NCBI RefSeq assembly: GCF_019702925.1
Contig: NZ_AP024713.1
Location: 1,488,001-1,552,000, forward strand
Source of the DNA: Campylobacter sp. 19-13652
GTDB lineage: Bacteria; Campylobacterota; Campylobacteria; Campylobacterales; Campylobacteraceae
Length of the DNA: 64,000 bases
Reading direction: 5' to 3'
Shown here: positions 32,421 to 42,364 of the stretch, piece by piece
Position numbering within the stretch: position 1 is the first letter of the stretch
Layout of the letters: the number at the start of each line of letters is the position of its first letter
The notes under the pieces: model-generated
The model's database searches: none
Told to the model about the DNA's origin: nothing
Seen by the model: the letters and a program-made list of their open reading frames with translations, nothing else
Made by a program: the position numbers and the translations under genes

Positions 32421-34763
32421 TTAAACAAGTGTTAGATCTTGTCCGCTTACGCTAGCTGTTGATAGGTCGTATGTGCCTACTAGTTTTACTACGCTATCAT
32501 TGGCAGCTTCAAGTTGACCTGCATTATTTGCATCTTGAATAACATAAGTGTTACCTTTGTAGTTAAACCAGATTACATTATTTGCTGTAGTATTAGCTGC
32601 TACTGCGTTAGTGATATTGTGAGATAGGTCTATATCTTCGTTGATATTTGTAAATTTAGCAGTATTTGCTAATTTGCCATTATTTGTAGGTGCGATGGCA
32701 GCAGCAAATGTGATCTTATCCCCAGCATTTAGCCCAGTTACGGTGTTAAACTGAGTGTTGCTACCTGTATTTGCCACTAAAGTAATCGTATCATTTCCGC
32801 CAGCACTTACGTCTATGTTAGCGTACATACCTGCTCCTAGAGTGATAGCGTCATTGCCAGCACCGCCTTTTATAGTGATGTTGCTAGCTGATACGGTATC
32901 AACAGTTAGGGTGCCTTTTAGTGCGCTTGCGTCTATGCTTGCATTAACATTTTCAAATCTAACACTAGCATCGCCAGTTACTACAAATTTAGCCTGCGGA
33001 GAGTTAGCTACGTCAATAGCTGTGATTGTATGGATAACTGTATTGTTTTTACCAAGTGCTACTAGGTTTACAGTCTCTATGTCGTGGTTTGCTACGCCTA
33101 AATTTAAGCTAGCGATAGTTGTGCCTTCACGAGCTGTGGTTGCGTCAGCCTTGCCTAGTTTTAGAGTAACAGCTTCAGCGTCAGTGTCCGCTCCAGCCAT
33201 TTGTAGGATCACGATATCTTGTGTATGGGTAGTTTGCTCTATGCTTATGCTAGCTCCATTTTTGATATTAGATACGGTTAGATTTTTTTGTCCAGCTTGG
33301 TCTAAATTTAAATCCGTAACAACTAGGCTGTCAAATCCAGTGTAGTTATTCATATTAATGCCTACACTCTGATTACCGCTTACCGCACCACCTATCGCCT
33401 CAAATCCAGACACGTTTGTTAGTGCGTTGCCAGCCCAAGCGCTTAGGATTAGAGTGTCGTTACCTGCGCCGCCTACTAGCTTAGTGTTTGCAGTTGTTGC
33501 TGCTGACATCTCTACTCTGTCGTCTCCGCTACCAAATGTACCATTTACAGTAGCGCCTGCTTGCATTACAGTTACGCCGCCAGTGTTTGCGCTAGCGTCG
33601 ATTTTAGCTACTTTTGCGTTAACTGCGTCGTTATATACTACCTTACCAGTACCTGTTACAGTTAGGTCACTCACACCTCCATTAGTTACTTCTCTTACAG
33701 TAGTGGTGTGCTTTGCGTCTGTGTTTGCATTTAGCGTTAGCTTTGTAAATGCGCTATTTAAACCTAGGGTTGAGTTTTCTGTGCCATTAGATGTGATAAC
33801 GCCGGTTGTAGCCACTGATGTAGCTAGGGTAACAAGCTGAGCGCCATTGTTTGCAGTCTCTAGGTTTTCGATAGTTATGTTTTGTGTAGTGCCTGCGTTT
33901 TTACCAGCGATAGTGATAGTGCTAGCATTTGTGCCTGTTAAATTTTTTAGAGATATGCTCTCTACAGTTGCGGTATTGCCTGATGTTAAATTTAAAGCAG
34001 CAGCTAGGCTTACATCATCTAGACTTAGAGATTTGATCTCCGCTGAAGCTAGGCTAGTTACAGCTAAAGCGCCATCTGTTTTTACGCTTAGGCTATCGAT
34101 TACCTTATCTGTCTCGTTTGTTTTGTTAATGCTTACAGTTGCAGTACCAGTAGCTACAAGTGACACATTTTTAGCTTTGTTTGCTGTTACTGAAGCTGTT
34201 GTACCAGCTATTTCAGAGATATTTTTAGCATTCTCTGAATCTATGGTTACTGCACCAAGTGTATTTACAGCTATATCTGTGTAGTCATCAACTGTGTCGT
34301 CTAGGTCTACATCAGCGTTAGCTATTGATTTTACGTTTAGTTTTTCTACATTGCTGATATTTAGGGCTCTTACAACAGCGTCATCTATATCTACACCAGC
34401 CACTGTGCCTACTAGGTTTAATGTATCTATACCAGCTCCACCGTCTACACTCTCGCCAGCTGTAAATGTAAGTGGATATAGCGCATCTTTATCCATAGCG
34501 CCGTTTACGTATCCTGTAAAAGTGTCATCTTTTGCAGTACCTACTAGGGCGTCATTTAGCTCAGTTGTGAAGTTAAAAGTCTCACCTTTACCAGCTGGAG
34601 AAGTGCTAGAAACCTCGTCTATCCAAGCTTTTGCAGCGGTGTCAGAACCATCTGTTGAGACAAGTGCAAGTGCCTTAGTGAAGTTTTGAAAATCGTAATT
34701 TTCAAACTTTTTATATTTTATTAAGTTTAAATTCTTAAAACCCCATATTATAGGGATTTTAAG
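32421..34763 (-). CDS. S-layer protein cassette 2, no start codon
   Basis: Minus-strand frame open for 780 codons from the hairpin-1 edge at 34763. The head reads ..KKFENYDFQNFTKALALVSTDG then AWIDEVSSTSPAGKGETFNF; the first ATG is codon 90 (34496), preceded by strongly conserved coding sequence and no ribosome site. The body is beta-rich with RTX-like turns (DGGAGIDTLNL, GSGDDRVEM, GGAGNDTLIL, GGAGNDAITLG). It ends with the conserved block NTYVIQDANNAGQLEAANDS and VVKLVG. Its variable part is unlike cassettes 1 and 3, and its head resembles cassette 4. It faces cassette 1 and is divergent from the glycan genes, so nothing transcribes into it. Confidence 0.85.
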   Translation of the reverse strand, partial: LKIPIIWGFKNLNLIKYKKFENYDFQNFTKALALVSTDGSDTAAKAWIDEVSSTSPAGKGETFNFTTELNDALVGTAKDDTFTGYVNGAMDKDALYPLTFTAGESVDGGAGIDTLNLVGTVAGVDIDDAVVRALNISNVEKLNVKSIANADVDLDDTVDDYTDIAVNTLGAVTIDSENAKNISEIAGTTASVTANKAKNVSLVATGTATVSINKTNETDKVIDSLSVKTDGALAVTSLASAEIKSLSLDDVSLAAALNLTSGNTATVESISLKNLTGTNASTITIAGKNAGTTQNITIENLETANNGAQLVTLATSVATTGVITSNGTENSTLGLNSAFTKLTLNANTDAKHTTTVREVTNGGVSDLTVTGTGKVVYNDAVNAKVAKIDASANTGGVTVMQAGATVNGTFGSGDDRVEMSAATTANTKLVGGAGNDTLILSAWAGNALTNVSGFEAIGGAVSGNQSVGINMNNYTGFDSLVVTDLNLDQAGQKNLTVSNIKNGASISIEQTTHTQDIVILQMAGADTDAEAVTLKLGKADATTAREGTTIASLNLGVANHDIETVNLVALGKNNTVIHTITAIDVANSPQAKFVVTGDASVRFENVNASIDASALKGTLTVDTVSASNITIKGGAGNDAITLGAGMYANIDVSAGGNDTITLVANTGSNTQFNTVTGLNAGDKITFAAAIAPTNNGKLANTAKFTNINEDIDLSHNITNAVAANTTANNVIWFNYKGNTYVIQDANNAGQLEAANDSVVKLVGTYDLSTASVSGQDLTLV

Positions 34764-34800
34764 TTATTTTTAGTATGTTAAATTTTGCTTAATTTTGTTT
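34681..34800 (-). repeat. S-layer cassette head repeat, copy 2 (inverted)
   Basis: Hairpin 2 at 34681-34709 and hairpin 1 at 34734-34763, then AAACAAAATTAAGCAAAAT on the minus strand out to 34800. The extra AAACAAA is shared only with copy 3 (from 39296). Homology continues into the coding head to about 34510 with cassette 4. Confidence 0.9.
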
Positions 34801-34853
34801 TAAGACCGTACACTAGCACTTTTTGCAAAATAAGATATTTATAAAAATTTTGT

Positions 34854-34859
34854 TATAAT
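34854..34859 (+). promoter_or_regulatory. -10 box of the glycan module
   Basis: TATAAT in ATTTTGTTATAAT, 59 bases before ATG 34918, in the 117-base gap after head repeat copy 2. It lets the glycan module carry its own promoter. Confidence 0.55.
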
Positions 34860-34861
34860 TT

Positions 34862-34890
34862 TCATCTTATTTACAACTTAAATAAGATGA
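34862..34890. repeat. 12-bp perfect inverted repeat in leader of glycan module
   Basis: TCATCTTATTTA / TAAATAAGATGA with a 5-base loop, just past the -10 box, where it would form a 5' leader hairpin or an operator. Confidence 0.6.
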
Positions 34891-34917
34891 ATACTTATTT
34901 TTTAGAAAGAATACTAT

Positions 34918-37900
34918 ATGGATAGTTTTTATAAAGATTTAGAAGATAAATTTAGAGGAGAAAGAAATCAAATTAAAAATAGGCTTTATTTTTATAAAGA
35001 TATTCTAGATGCCATAAAACAGCAAAATCATCAAGATGAAATTATAGCAATAGATATAGGTTGTGGTAGAGGGGAATGGCTTGAAATTTTAAAAGAGAAT
35101 AAAATTAATGGCATGGGGTGTGATAACGATGAAAGAATGGTGCTAGAATGTAGCAAAAGGGGCCTTCAGGCAAAAAAGATAGATGCCATAGAATTTTTAA
35201 AGAGCATTAAAGACTCTAGTGTAGATATAGTAAGTGGATTTCATATAGCAGAACATTTTCAGTTTGATGTTTTAAAAGACTTTTTAAAACAAGCAAATAG
35301 AATATTAAAAAATGATGGTGTTTTGATATTGGAAACCCCTAATGCTGAAAATATAAGAGTAGCAACTTTAAATTTTTACATAGATCCAACACACCAAAAA
35401 CCAATACCCCCTGTATTTTTGGAATATTTATATAAATTTAGTGGTTTTAATCATGTTTTTATGTTAAGAATAAATTCTAACTTATATTCTGATGATTTGT
35501 CACTTTTAAATAATGTTGGCGTAAAAGAAATATTATCCGGAGTAGGTCTTGATTATGCTATGATTGGAATAAAACAAGGGTCTTCCCATATTATTTCACT
35601 ATTTAGTAAGAAATATAGACAAGGTCCTAGTTTTGAACAATTGGTTGATATGTTTGATTCTGAATATTTAAATACTAAAAATAAACTTATAGACGCACAA
35701 GAAAGATTGCAACAAGCAGAAATAAAAATAGAACATATAGAATTTTTTATATCAAAACTTAAAAAATTATTCGCTATACCTATTAAAATTTTAAAAGCTT
35801 TAATAAAAATAAGATGCTATTTGCTTAATAAAATTTTATATTTTTCCAAGCAAAATATAAAATTTATTGAAGATTTGGCAAACAAAAATCCAAAAATTAA
35901 AAAAATATTAAAAACTACTTTAAATAAATTTCCATCAGTAAGAGCTAAAATATTTAAATTTAAAAGTTCACTTCAAACAAGAAATGATATATATATATCA
36001 AAAAATAGTGGATTTATGAAAACAATTTTTAAACAAAAACACTCAGAAGAATATAATGAAAATTTAAAATTTAAAGAATTAAAATATTTAAAAAAATTTA
36101 ATGAAATTTATGTAATTGGTAGCATAAGTGGGCATTACAGTTTGGCTGCGATAAATAGAAATATAGTATTTAATATAATGGATAAGATAGAAACATCAAT
36201 AGTTGTCTATCACGAAAAGTATTTTGATCCTATTGAGCCAATATCTCTTTTGGAAAATGAGTTTAATACTTTAAAAAAAATAAATATCACAAGCGATCAA
36301 AACATAATAGATAACAAAAATAGAATTGGGCTTTACCATCACTATCCCGTGATAGATAAAACAAAGGAAATTTATGGTTATTCTATAGCTGTATTTTTTT
36401 GGGAAGAGTCTAGAATTCCGCAAGACACAATTAATATACTTAATACAAAATATAATGGTGTCGTAGTATCTACTTGGTTTATTAAAAAAATACTCATAGA
36501 CAATGGCTGTATAAAACCAATAAAAGTAGCAAATATACCATTAAAAGAATTACCAAGCATCGGCAAAGAAAAAGTTGATACAGAAAAAAATGAAATAAGA
36601 CTTTTGCATATATCATCAGCTCTTCCAAGAAAAGGAGTAGATATACTTCTGCGAGCCTTTAATAAAATTTGTAAAATATCGGATAAAAATTTTACCTTAA
36701 CCATAAAGACGTTTCCGAATCCACATAATACAACGTCTGAACAAGTTGAAATTTTAATAGATAAAAAATTTCAAAATAGGATTAATATTATTTTTGATGA
36801 AAATCTTACCGCATTAGATATAGCTAATTTGTATAAAAACGCAGATATAGTCGTTCTTCCAACTCGTGGGGAAGGGCTTAATATGCCAGCAATAGAAGCT
36901 GCCCATTATAAAAAACCAGTGGTTACCACAAACTATAGTGGTCAATGTGAATTTATGGAAGAACCAACAGAATTTATTGATTATAAATTTGAAAAAGCAA
37001 TTACCCACTTTTTTATGCCAGGATCTGTCTGGGCAGAACCTAGTGTTGATGATTTAGTAGAAAAAATACTAAAAATATCAAATAGATTAAATGATTCAGA
37101 TCTAAATATTCAACTAGAAAAATTGCAACATTTAGTTGATGAGCAAATGTTTGGCAAAAAATGTGTTGATAATTTTATATCTAGCCTTTCTTTATTGAAA
37201 GAATTTAACCAAAAAATAGAAACACCAAAAATAGCCATAATATCTACATATAACACAAAATGTGGAATAGCTGAATATTCAAAGTATATGCAAGAATCCT
37301 TATTAAACAATGGCTGCAATGTAAATATATATTCATGGGATGATATTTCTTACAAAAACTACATAAACAAAGATAACCTTTTTGGAAATTTAGACATAAA
37401 TGAAAATATAGTATGGCTACAATACCACTTTAGCTTTTATGATATAAACAAGAGACTAAAAAATGACATTAAACTTTTAAAAGATAATGACAAAATAATA
37501 GTCATCACTCTACACTCTGTTAGACAAATACTAAATCATAAAAAAGATGAACAATTAAATTGGTCTGAAACACTAAATGAATTCGATAGGGTTTTTGTGC
37601 ATAACATAAACGATTTAAATGCCTTAAAAGCTATAGGAATTATAGATAACGCAGTATTAATACCTCATGCCAGCCAAGGAGATATTAGCAAAAATAATCA
37701 AAATTTATCAAAATTAAAAATAGGGTTTTTTGGATTACTTCTACCACATAAAAATTTACAAGAACTAATAAAGGCATTTTCAAAATTTTTAAAGAATCAG
37801 CAAGCAGAGCTACATTTAATAGCAAGTATAGTGAATGAGGATTCTAGGCGTGAATTTTTAGAATGCTCAAAATTGATTAAAAAACTACACATTGAAAATC

Positions 37901-38298
37901 ATATTACTTGGAATACAGATTTTTTGCCCCTTAATCAGGTAAATAATATATTAACACAATGCGATGTTATAATTATGCCATACTTGCAAAGTGAAGAGGG
38001 GGCTAGTGGAGCAGCAAGAATAGCTTTAAGCTGTTGCAAAAATTTAATAGTTTCTCCTTCTGAAATCTTCGACGAATTAAGAGAAGTTAGCATATCCACC
38101 CTTGGATACGATAGTGAAGATATACTGTTTTCACTAAAAAATTATATTAATAACCCAATAGATAAAAATAGATTGGAGGCTAGAAAAAAATGGCTACAAG
38201 AGCATGACTGGAAAAATATATCCAAACGATATCTAAGCATATTTCAATCTATCTTAATGGATAAAAAATTTATGAGTTATATAAAGGAAAAAGAATGA
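34918..38298 (+). CDS. Fused SAM methyltransferase and two GT4 glycosyltransferases
   Basis: An 1126-residue cytoplasmic protein. Residues about 1-230: class I methyltransferase with motif [17 protein letters not shown], post-I CDNDERM and motif [14 protein letters not shown]. About 240-280: short coiled coil ([20 protein letters not shown]). About 280-480: no clear domain, Lys/Asn-rich. About 545-760: GT4 transferase ([37 protein letters not shown] with the E-x7-E pair). About 770-1120: second GT4 ([35 protein letters not shown]). The plan matches polymerase/cap enzymes of mannose- or rhamnose-type O-chains. Base composition is markedly AT-rich against the flanking cassettes. gmd overlaps its end by 4 bases. 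Confidence 0.82.
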   Translation: MDSFYKDLEDKFRGERNQIKNRLYFYKDILDAIKQQNHQDEIIAIDIGCGRGEWLEILKENKINGMGCDNDERMVLECSKRGLQAKKIDAIEFLKSIKDSSVDIVSGFHIAEHFQFDVLKDFLKQANRILKNDGVLILETPNAENIRVATLNFYIDPTHQKPIPPVFLEYLYKFSGFNHVFMLRINSNLYSDDLSLLNNVGVKEILSGVGLDYAMIGIKQGSSHIISLFSKKYRQGPSFEQLVDMFDSEYLNTKNKLIDAQERLQQAEIKIEHIEFFISKLKKLFAIPIKILKALIKIRCYLLNKILYFSKQNIKFIEDLANKNPKIKKILKTTLNKFPSVRAKIFKFKSSLQTRNDIYISKNSGFMKTIFKQKHSEEYNENLKFKELKYLKKFNEIYVIGSISGHYSLAAINRNIVFNIMDKIETSIVVYHEKYFDPIEPISLLENEFNTLKKINITSDQNIIDNKNRIGLYHHYPVIDKTKEIYGYSIAVFFWEESRIPQDTINILNTKYNGVVVSTWFIKKILIDNGCIKPIKVANIPLKELPSIGKEKVDTEKNEIRLLHISSALPRKGVDILLRAFNKICKISDKNFTLTIKTFPNPHNTTSEQVEILIDKKFQNRINIIFDENLTALDIANLYKNADIVVLPTRGEGLNMPAIEAAHYKKPVVTTNYSGQCEFMEEPTEFIDYKFEKAITHFFMPGSVWAEPSVDDLVEKILKISNRLNDSDLNIQLEKLQHLVDEQMFGKKCVDNFISSLSLLKEFNQKIETPKIAIISTYNTKCGIAEYSKYMQESLLNNGCNVNIYSWDDISYKNYINKDNLFGNLDINENIVWLQYHFSFYDINKRLKNDIKLLKDNDKIIVITLHSVRQILNHKKDEQLNWSETLNEFDRVFVHNINDLNALKAIGIIDNAVLIPHASQGDISKNNQNLSKLKIGFFGLLLPHKNLQELIKAFSKFLKNQQAELHLIASIVNEDSRREFLECSKLIKKLHIENHITWNTDFLPLNQVNNILTQCDVIIMPYLQSEEGASGAARIALSCCKNLIVSPSEIFDELREVSISTLGYDSEDILFSLKNYINNPIDKNRLEARKKWLQEHDWKNISKRYLSIFQSILMDKKFMSYIKEKE

Positions 38299-39326
38299 AA
38301 AAAGCATTAATAACTGGTGTTAGCGGACAAGATGGAGCATATTTAGCAAAATATCTATTGTCTTTAGGATACGAGGTATATGGAGGATACAGGAGATCTT
38401 CTAGTGTAAATTTTTGGAGATTGAGTTATCTAAATATTTTAGATGATCCTAAATTTAAACTAATCGAATTTGAACTTACGGACCCTTTTAATATTTTAAA
38501 TGCTATTAAGGACATAAGACCAAGTGAAATATATAATTTAGCAGCGCAAAGTTTTGTTGGAGTTAGTTTCACCGAACCATTTCATACTTTAAATGCAACT
38601 GCTGCAGGAGTATTGAATATTTTAGAAGCTATAAAAACAATAAATAAAGAAATCAAATTCTATCAAGCTAGCACATCAGAAATGTTTGGTATGGTGCAAG
38701 CTATACCACAAAATGAAGTAACACCTTTTTATCCAAGATCACCATATGGCGTAGCAAAATTATATGCGCATTTTATAAGCATAAACTATCGCGAGAGTTA
38801 CGACATATTTGCTACTAGCGGTATACTTTTTAATCATGAAAGCCCTCTACGAGGATTAGAGTTTGTAACTAGAAAAATAACTAATGCTGTGGCAAAAATT
38901 TATTTAAACAAAGCAGATAAATTAGTTTTAGGAAATTTAGATGCAAAAAGAGATTGGGGCTATGCTGCCGAATATGTTGTCGGTATGCATGCTATGTTAC
39001 AAGCTGAAAAAGCAGATACATTTGTTTTAGCCACAAATACAACAACAACAGTAAGAGATTTTGTTAAATTTGCATTTGAAGCAATTGATACTCCGATAGA
39101 ATTTATTGGGGAAGGAATTAATGAGACAGGAGTGGATAGGTATGGCAAGGTGCTGGTTGAAATTAATAAATCACTATTTAGGCCTGCAGAAGTAGATTTG
39201 CTAATAGGTGACGCTAGCAAGGCTAAAAAACAACTTGGTTGGGAAGCCAAAACAGATGCAAGAAGTCTTTGCGAAATGATGGTAAAGGATGATATAAACA
39301 AAATTAAGCAAAATTTAACATACTAA
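38295..39326 (+). CDS. gmd: GDP-mannose 4,6-dehydratase, C-terminus supplied by the S-layer repeat
   Basis: Converts GDP-D-mannose to GDP-4-keto-6-deoxy-D-mannose, precursor of GDP-D-rhamnose, L-fucose or perosamine. 343 residues: NAD(P)-binding [28 protein letters not shown], catalytic Thr/Glu in STSEMFG and YxxxK in [19 protein letters not shown]. The last codons (KIKQNLTY-stop, 39303-39326) lie inside the S-layer head repeat, so the 3' end was fixed by recombination at the repeat. AT-rich like its partner. No GDP-4-keto reductase (RMD) is beside it. Confidence 0.9.
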   Translation: MKKALITGVSGQDGAYLAKYLLSLGYEVYGGYRRSSSVNFWRLSYLNILDDPKFKLIEFELTDPFNILNAIKDIRPSEIYNLAAQSFVGVSFTEPFHTLNATAAGVLNILEAIKTINKEIKFYQASTSEMFGMVQAIPQNEVTPFYPRSPYGVAKLYAHFISINYRESYDIFATSGILFNHESPLRGLEFVTRKITNAVAKIYLNKADKLVLGNLDAKRDWGYAAEYVVGMHAMLQAEKADTFVLATNTTTTVRDFVKFAFEAIDTPIEFIGEGINETGVDRYGKVLVEINKSLFRPAEVDLLIGDASKAKKQLGWEAKTDARSLCEMMVKDDINKIKQNLTY

Positions 39327-39725
39327 AAATAACTTAAAATCCCTATAATATGGGGTTTTAAGAATTTAAACTTAATAAAATATAAAAAGTTTGAAAATTA
39401 CGATTTTCAAAACTTTACTAAGGCACTTGCACTTGTCTCAACAGATGGTTCTGACACCGCTGCAAAAGCTTGGATTGAAAGTGTTGTAAACGGAGAAGAT
39501 ACTACAAAGTATGATAGTACAACTGCTTTAAATTCTACCGATAAAGTATACAATGGTACAGATAAAAATGATCTGTTTACTGCAGTAGTTAGTTCTTTGC
39601 CAAATGATAATACCTTAAAACCTGACTATACAGTAGATGGTAAAGAAGGTACTGATAAATTAGCTGTTGAATTAGGGGCAAATTTTACAGGATTTGCTGC
39701 TGGTAAGGGGTTAAAGGGTGTTGAA
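39296..39725 (+). repeat. S-layer cassette head repeat, copy 3
   Basis: Begins AAACAAAATTAAGCAAAAT inside gmd. Hairpin 1 is at 39333-39362 and hairpin 2 at 39387-39415. From 39303 it matches copy 1 for 423 bases but carries the copy-2/4 version of the short tract 39422-39438. Confidence 0.9.
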
Positions 39726-42320
39726 AATTTAGAAATTACCAACAGCACTTCAAATATAAGAACTTTCAATGTAGCCGGGATAAAAGGTCTGGAAAAAATT
39801 ACAGTAAAAGGCAATATCGTTACAGATATTACAAACATAGAAGAGCTGCCTACATTAGAGTTTGTAGACGTAAAAAATGGCAATATCGTAGCGGGTCACA
39901 CAGTTCAAGCTGTAAGCGGTGGAAATGATTCTATGAATCTTATAGTTAACAACGTGGGTGCAAAAAATCAAGCAGTAGCTGCTGGCTACCGTCAAATAGA
40001 AAATCTAAATATAGAGACAAAAGGTGGAGCTAGTTTCTTAAGCGGACTATCTAGTGATAACGTAACAGTAAAAGGTAGTGCTGATTTAAGTATTACAGCT
40101 ACGCAAAATTCACTTCAAAATCTAGATGCTAGTGCTCTTACAGGTAAACTTACCGCAAACCTCACTGGTGGCAATGGTATAGCGTCTGTAAAAGGTGGTG
40201 GAGCAGATGATAAAATCACTCTAGCTAACACAGCAGCAGAGATTAGTGTAGACGGTGGAGCTGGAAGCGACACAGTTATATATAAAGGACTAACAGGAGC
40301 CCATAAACTAAACCTAACAAATGTAGAAAAAGTAGAAGTAGCTACTATTGCAGCAGCAGCTACATTGGATATGTCTGGCTCTGATGTAAAAGAAGTAACG
40401 ATAGCTGAAACATCAGCCGCCGCAAGCACAGTGACTATAGCAAATTCAAAAATTGAAACGCTAAATTTAAATGCAGCAGAGCTAGCAAGTACGACACAAA
40501 CTGGCGCCATAACTTTAACTGGTAGCACACTAAAAAATATAAATTTTGTAAACACTAACGAAGGTGCAACAGCTGGGGCTGTAGCCGGTGTAGCTGTAGC
40601 AAACGAAGCAACAGAGCTAAACATAACTGCTAGCGAGCTAGTAAACACAGCTGCAACTGCGGCAAATGCAGGTAATGGCGTAACAGCAAATAAAGCTAAA
40701 ACTATCAACCTAAACATAAACTCAAAAGACAGCACAGGCTTTACCCTAACTGGTACAAATGAGCTAAATACTCTAGCTATCGATAGTAAGGCTGATGCTT
40801 TTGCTCTAACAGCAGCAAATGTAGGCAAGCTTCAGACTCTAAATGTAAAAACAGCTGGAGCTTTCACTTATAACCAAGCACTAGCTCAAGCAACATATGT
40901 AAATTTAACAGGCACAGGCAACGATGCAGCGGTTACGCTAAATAATCTAGGTAGCGCAAATAGCGCAAACGGCATAATGCTAAATGCAAGTGGATTAAAT
41001 TCATTAACAGTAGGCAATGTAATGACTGGGCATAGTGGCGTGGCTATATTAAACTTGGGTAATATTGGCGGAAATTTAACCGTGGGTACATCAGGAACAA
41101 GAGTTGCACAAAATGGCGTATCTGGTGATTATACCATTAATGCAGGCGTAATTGACGGAGCTGTTACTATAGCAAATGGTGGTGAGATTAATGTTGCTGG
41201 AAATATATCTATCAATATAGGTGAGATAAAAGGCGGAAACTCCCAAATAGCTAGAGGTCAAAACATAACTGCAAACAGCAGTGCTAGTATAGAGGTGGGT
41301 AAAGTAAGTGATTCTACTACTACTTTAGGCATAGGAAATGTAACTGCGAATGACAATGTCAATGTAAAAGTTGGCTCCATAGCATCAGCTGTAACAGTTG
41401 GAAATCTAGCTTCTGATAATATTACCTTAGATCTTTCTGCCACCCTAGGTCAAAATACTCTGGGTAGCATAGGTGGTAAAAATATAGTTTATAAAGGCTC
41501 TAGTCTAAAAGCAGTAGCTGCTGGAGTAACTCTAACTGCTGAAGCTGGCGCTAACGCTAATAGCAAATATGACTTTAAAGCAAGTGCAACTGGATCTATA
41601 GAAAATGATACCTTAACAATACAGGCAAATGATTATCTAAAATCAATCACGGTAACAGGCGATCTAGGAGGAGGTGTAGATACTTTTGCTATCACTGGTT
41701 TAGATAATGACGATAATAACGCTTTAGAGAGCATCGACTTTAGCGGTCTTAAGTATGAGACACTTACTCCTCTTACGATAGATGATGCTAACACAGCTCT
41801 AAAATCTATCAAAATGGGTGATGGTAACGACACGCTAACACTAAATGAAAACATAGCAAACGATATCACAGTATACACTGGTGCTGGCACAGATACTATC
41901 ACAGCTACTGCTCTAGCAGACGGTAAACACCTAAGCATAGTAAGTGGCGAAGGTGCTAAGACATTTACTCTAACAGCAGCCAAGGCAAAAGCTAACTCAG
42001 CCGATAAATACACAGAAATCGTTGGTATAAAATCAGGCGACACCATCACTGTAGCAGGTGTAGCTGCTGGAAGAATAGTAAATGCTAACGACGTGGCTCA
42101 AGGAGCAAACACTCTAGCTGATAAGCTAATAGCCGTAGCTGCAAACGCTACAAGCGTAAAAGTTAAAGCGTTTGATTATGAAGGTAGCGCATACCTAGTA
42201 GTAGCTGATACTACGACTGGCTTAGGCGATGATGACGTAATCATCAAGCTAGCAGGTGCGAGCGTAGGCTCACTAGAAAACACAGTCACACTTACTGCAA
42301 ACACTATCACGTTTGGCTAA
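39333..42320 (+). CDS. S-layer protein cassette 3, no start codon
   Basis: Open for 995 codons from 39333. The first 131 codons are almost identical to cassette 1, then the sequence diverges abruptly after GKGLKGVE. Even so, the variable part is recognisably paralogous to cassette 1 (GLTGAHKLNLTNVEKVEVAT against YQGTHKLSASNIESLKINT; ASSLNSL/ASGLQAG-type repeats). RTX-like turns (GGGADDKITL, DGGAGSDTVIY, GDGNDTLTL, GAGTDTI). It ends SAYLVVADTTTGLGDDDVI and IKLAGASVG, the shared C-terminal block. No start before TTG 39597. gmd is transcribed toward it, with hairpin 1 in between. Confidence 0.85.
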   Translation, partial: LKIPIIWGFKNLNLIKYKKFENYDFQNFTKALALVSTDGSDTAAKAWIESVVNGEDTTKYDSTTALNSTDKVYNGTDKNDLFTAVVSSLPNDNTLKPDYTVDGKEGTDKLAVELGANFTGFAAGKGLKGVENLEITNSTSNIRTFNVAGIKGLEKITVKGNIVTDITNIEELPTLEFVDVKNGNIVAGHTVQAVSGGNDSMNLIVNNVGAKNQAVAAGYRQIENLNIETKGGASFLSGLSSDNVTVKGSADLSITATQNSLQNLDASALTGKLTANLTGGNGIASVKGGGADDKITLANTAAEISVDGGAGSDTVIYKGLTGAHKLNLTNVEKVEVATIAAAATLDMSGSDVKEVTIAETSAAASTVTIANSKIETLNLNAAELASTTQTGAITLTGSTLKNINFVNTNEGATAGAVAGVAVANEATELNITASELVNTAATAANAGNGVTANKAKTINLNINSKDSTGFTLTGTNELNTLAIDSKADAFALTAANVGKLQTLNVKTAGAFTYNQALAQATYVNLTGTGNDAAVTLNNLGSANSANGIMLNASGLNSLTVGNVMTGHSGVAILNLGNIGGNLTVGTSGTRVAQNGVSGDYTINAGVIDGAVTIANGGEINVAGNISINIGEIKGGNSQIARGQNITANSSASIEVGKVSDSTTTLGIGNVTANDNVNVKVGSIASAVTVGNLASDNITLDLSATLGQNTLGSIGGKNIVYKGSSLKAVAAGVTLTAEAGANANSKYDFKASATGSIENDTLTIQANDYLKSITVTGDLGGGVDTFAITGLDNDDNNALESIDFSGLKYETLTPLTIDDANTALKSIKMGDGNDTLTLNENIANDITVYTGAGTDTITATALADGKHLSIVSGEGAKTFTLTAAKAKANSADKYTEIVGIKSGDTITVAGVAAGRIVNANDVAQGANTLADKLIAVAANATSVKVKAFDYEGSAYLVVADTTTGLGDDDVIIKLAGASVGSLENTVTLTANTITFG

Positions 42321-42330
42321 TAGTACGTGT

Positions 42331-42356
42331 AATCCAAGGGGAAACCCTTGGATTAT
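42331..42356. terminator. Bidirectional terminator between cassettes 3 and 4
   Basis: Perfect 11-bp stem TAATCCAAGGG / CCCTTGGATTA, GAAA loop, then TTTT. It lies in the 44-base gap between the convergent stops. Confidence 0.85.
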
Positions 42357-42364
42357 TTTAAATT

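Noticed and set aside
32755-34689. Several long frames antisense to cassette 2 (and similar ones opposite cassettes 1, 3 and 4)
   Set aside because: They mirror the Ala/Thr/Val-rich coding strand (GCT/ACA codons read as AGC/TGT), lack ribosome sites and have the low-complexity composition expected of shadows.
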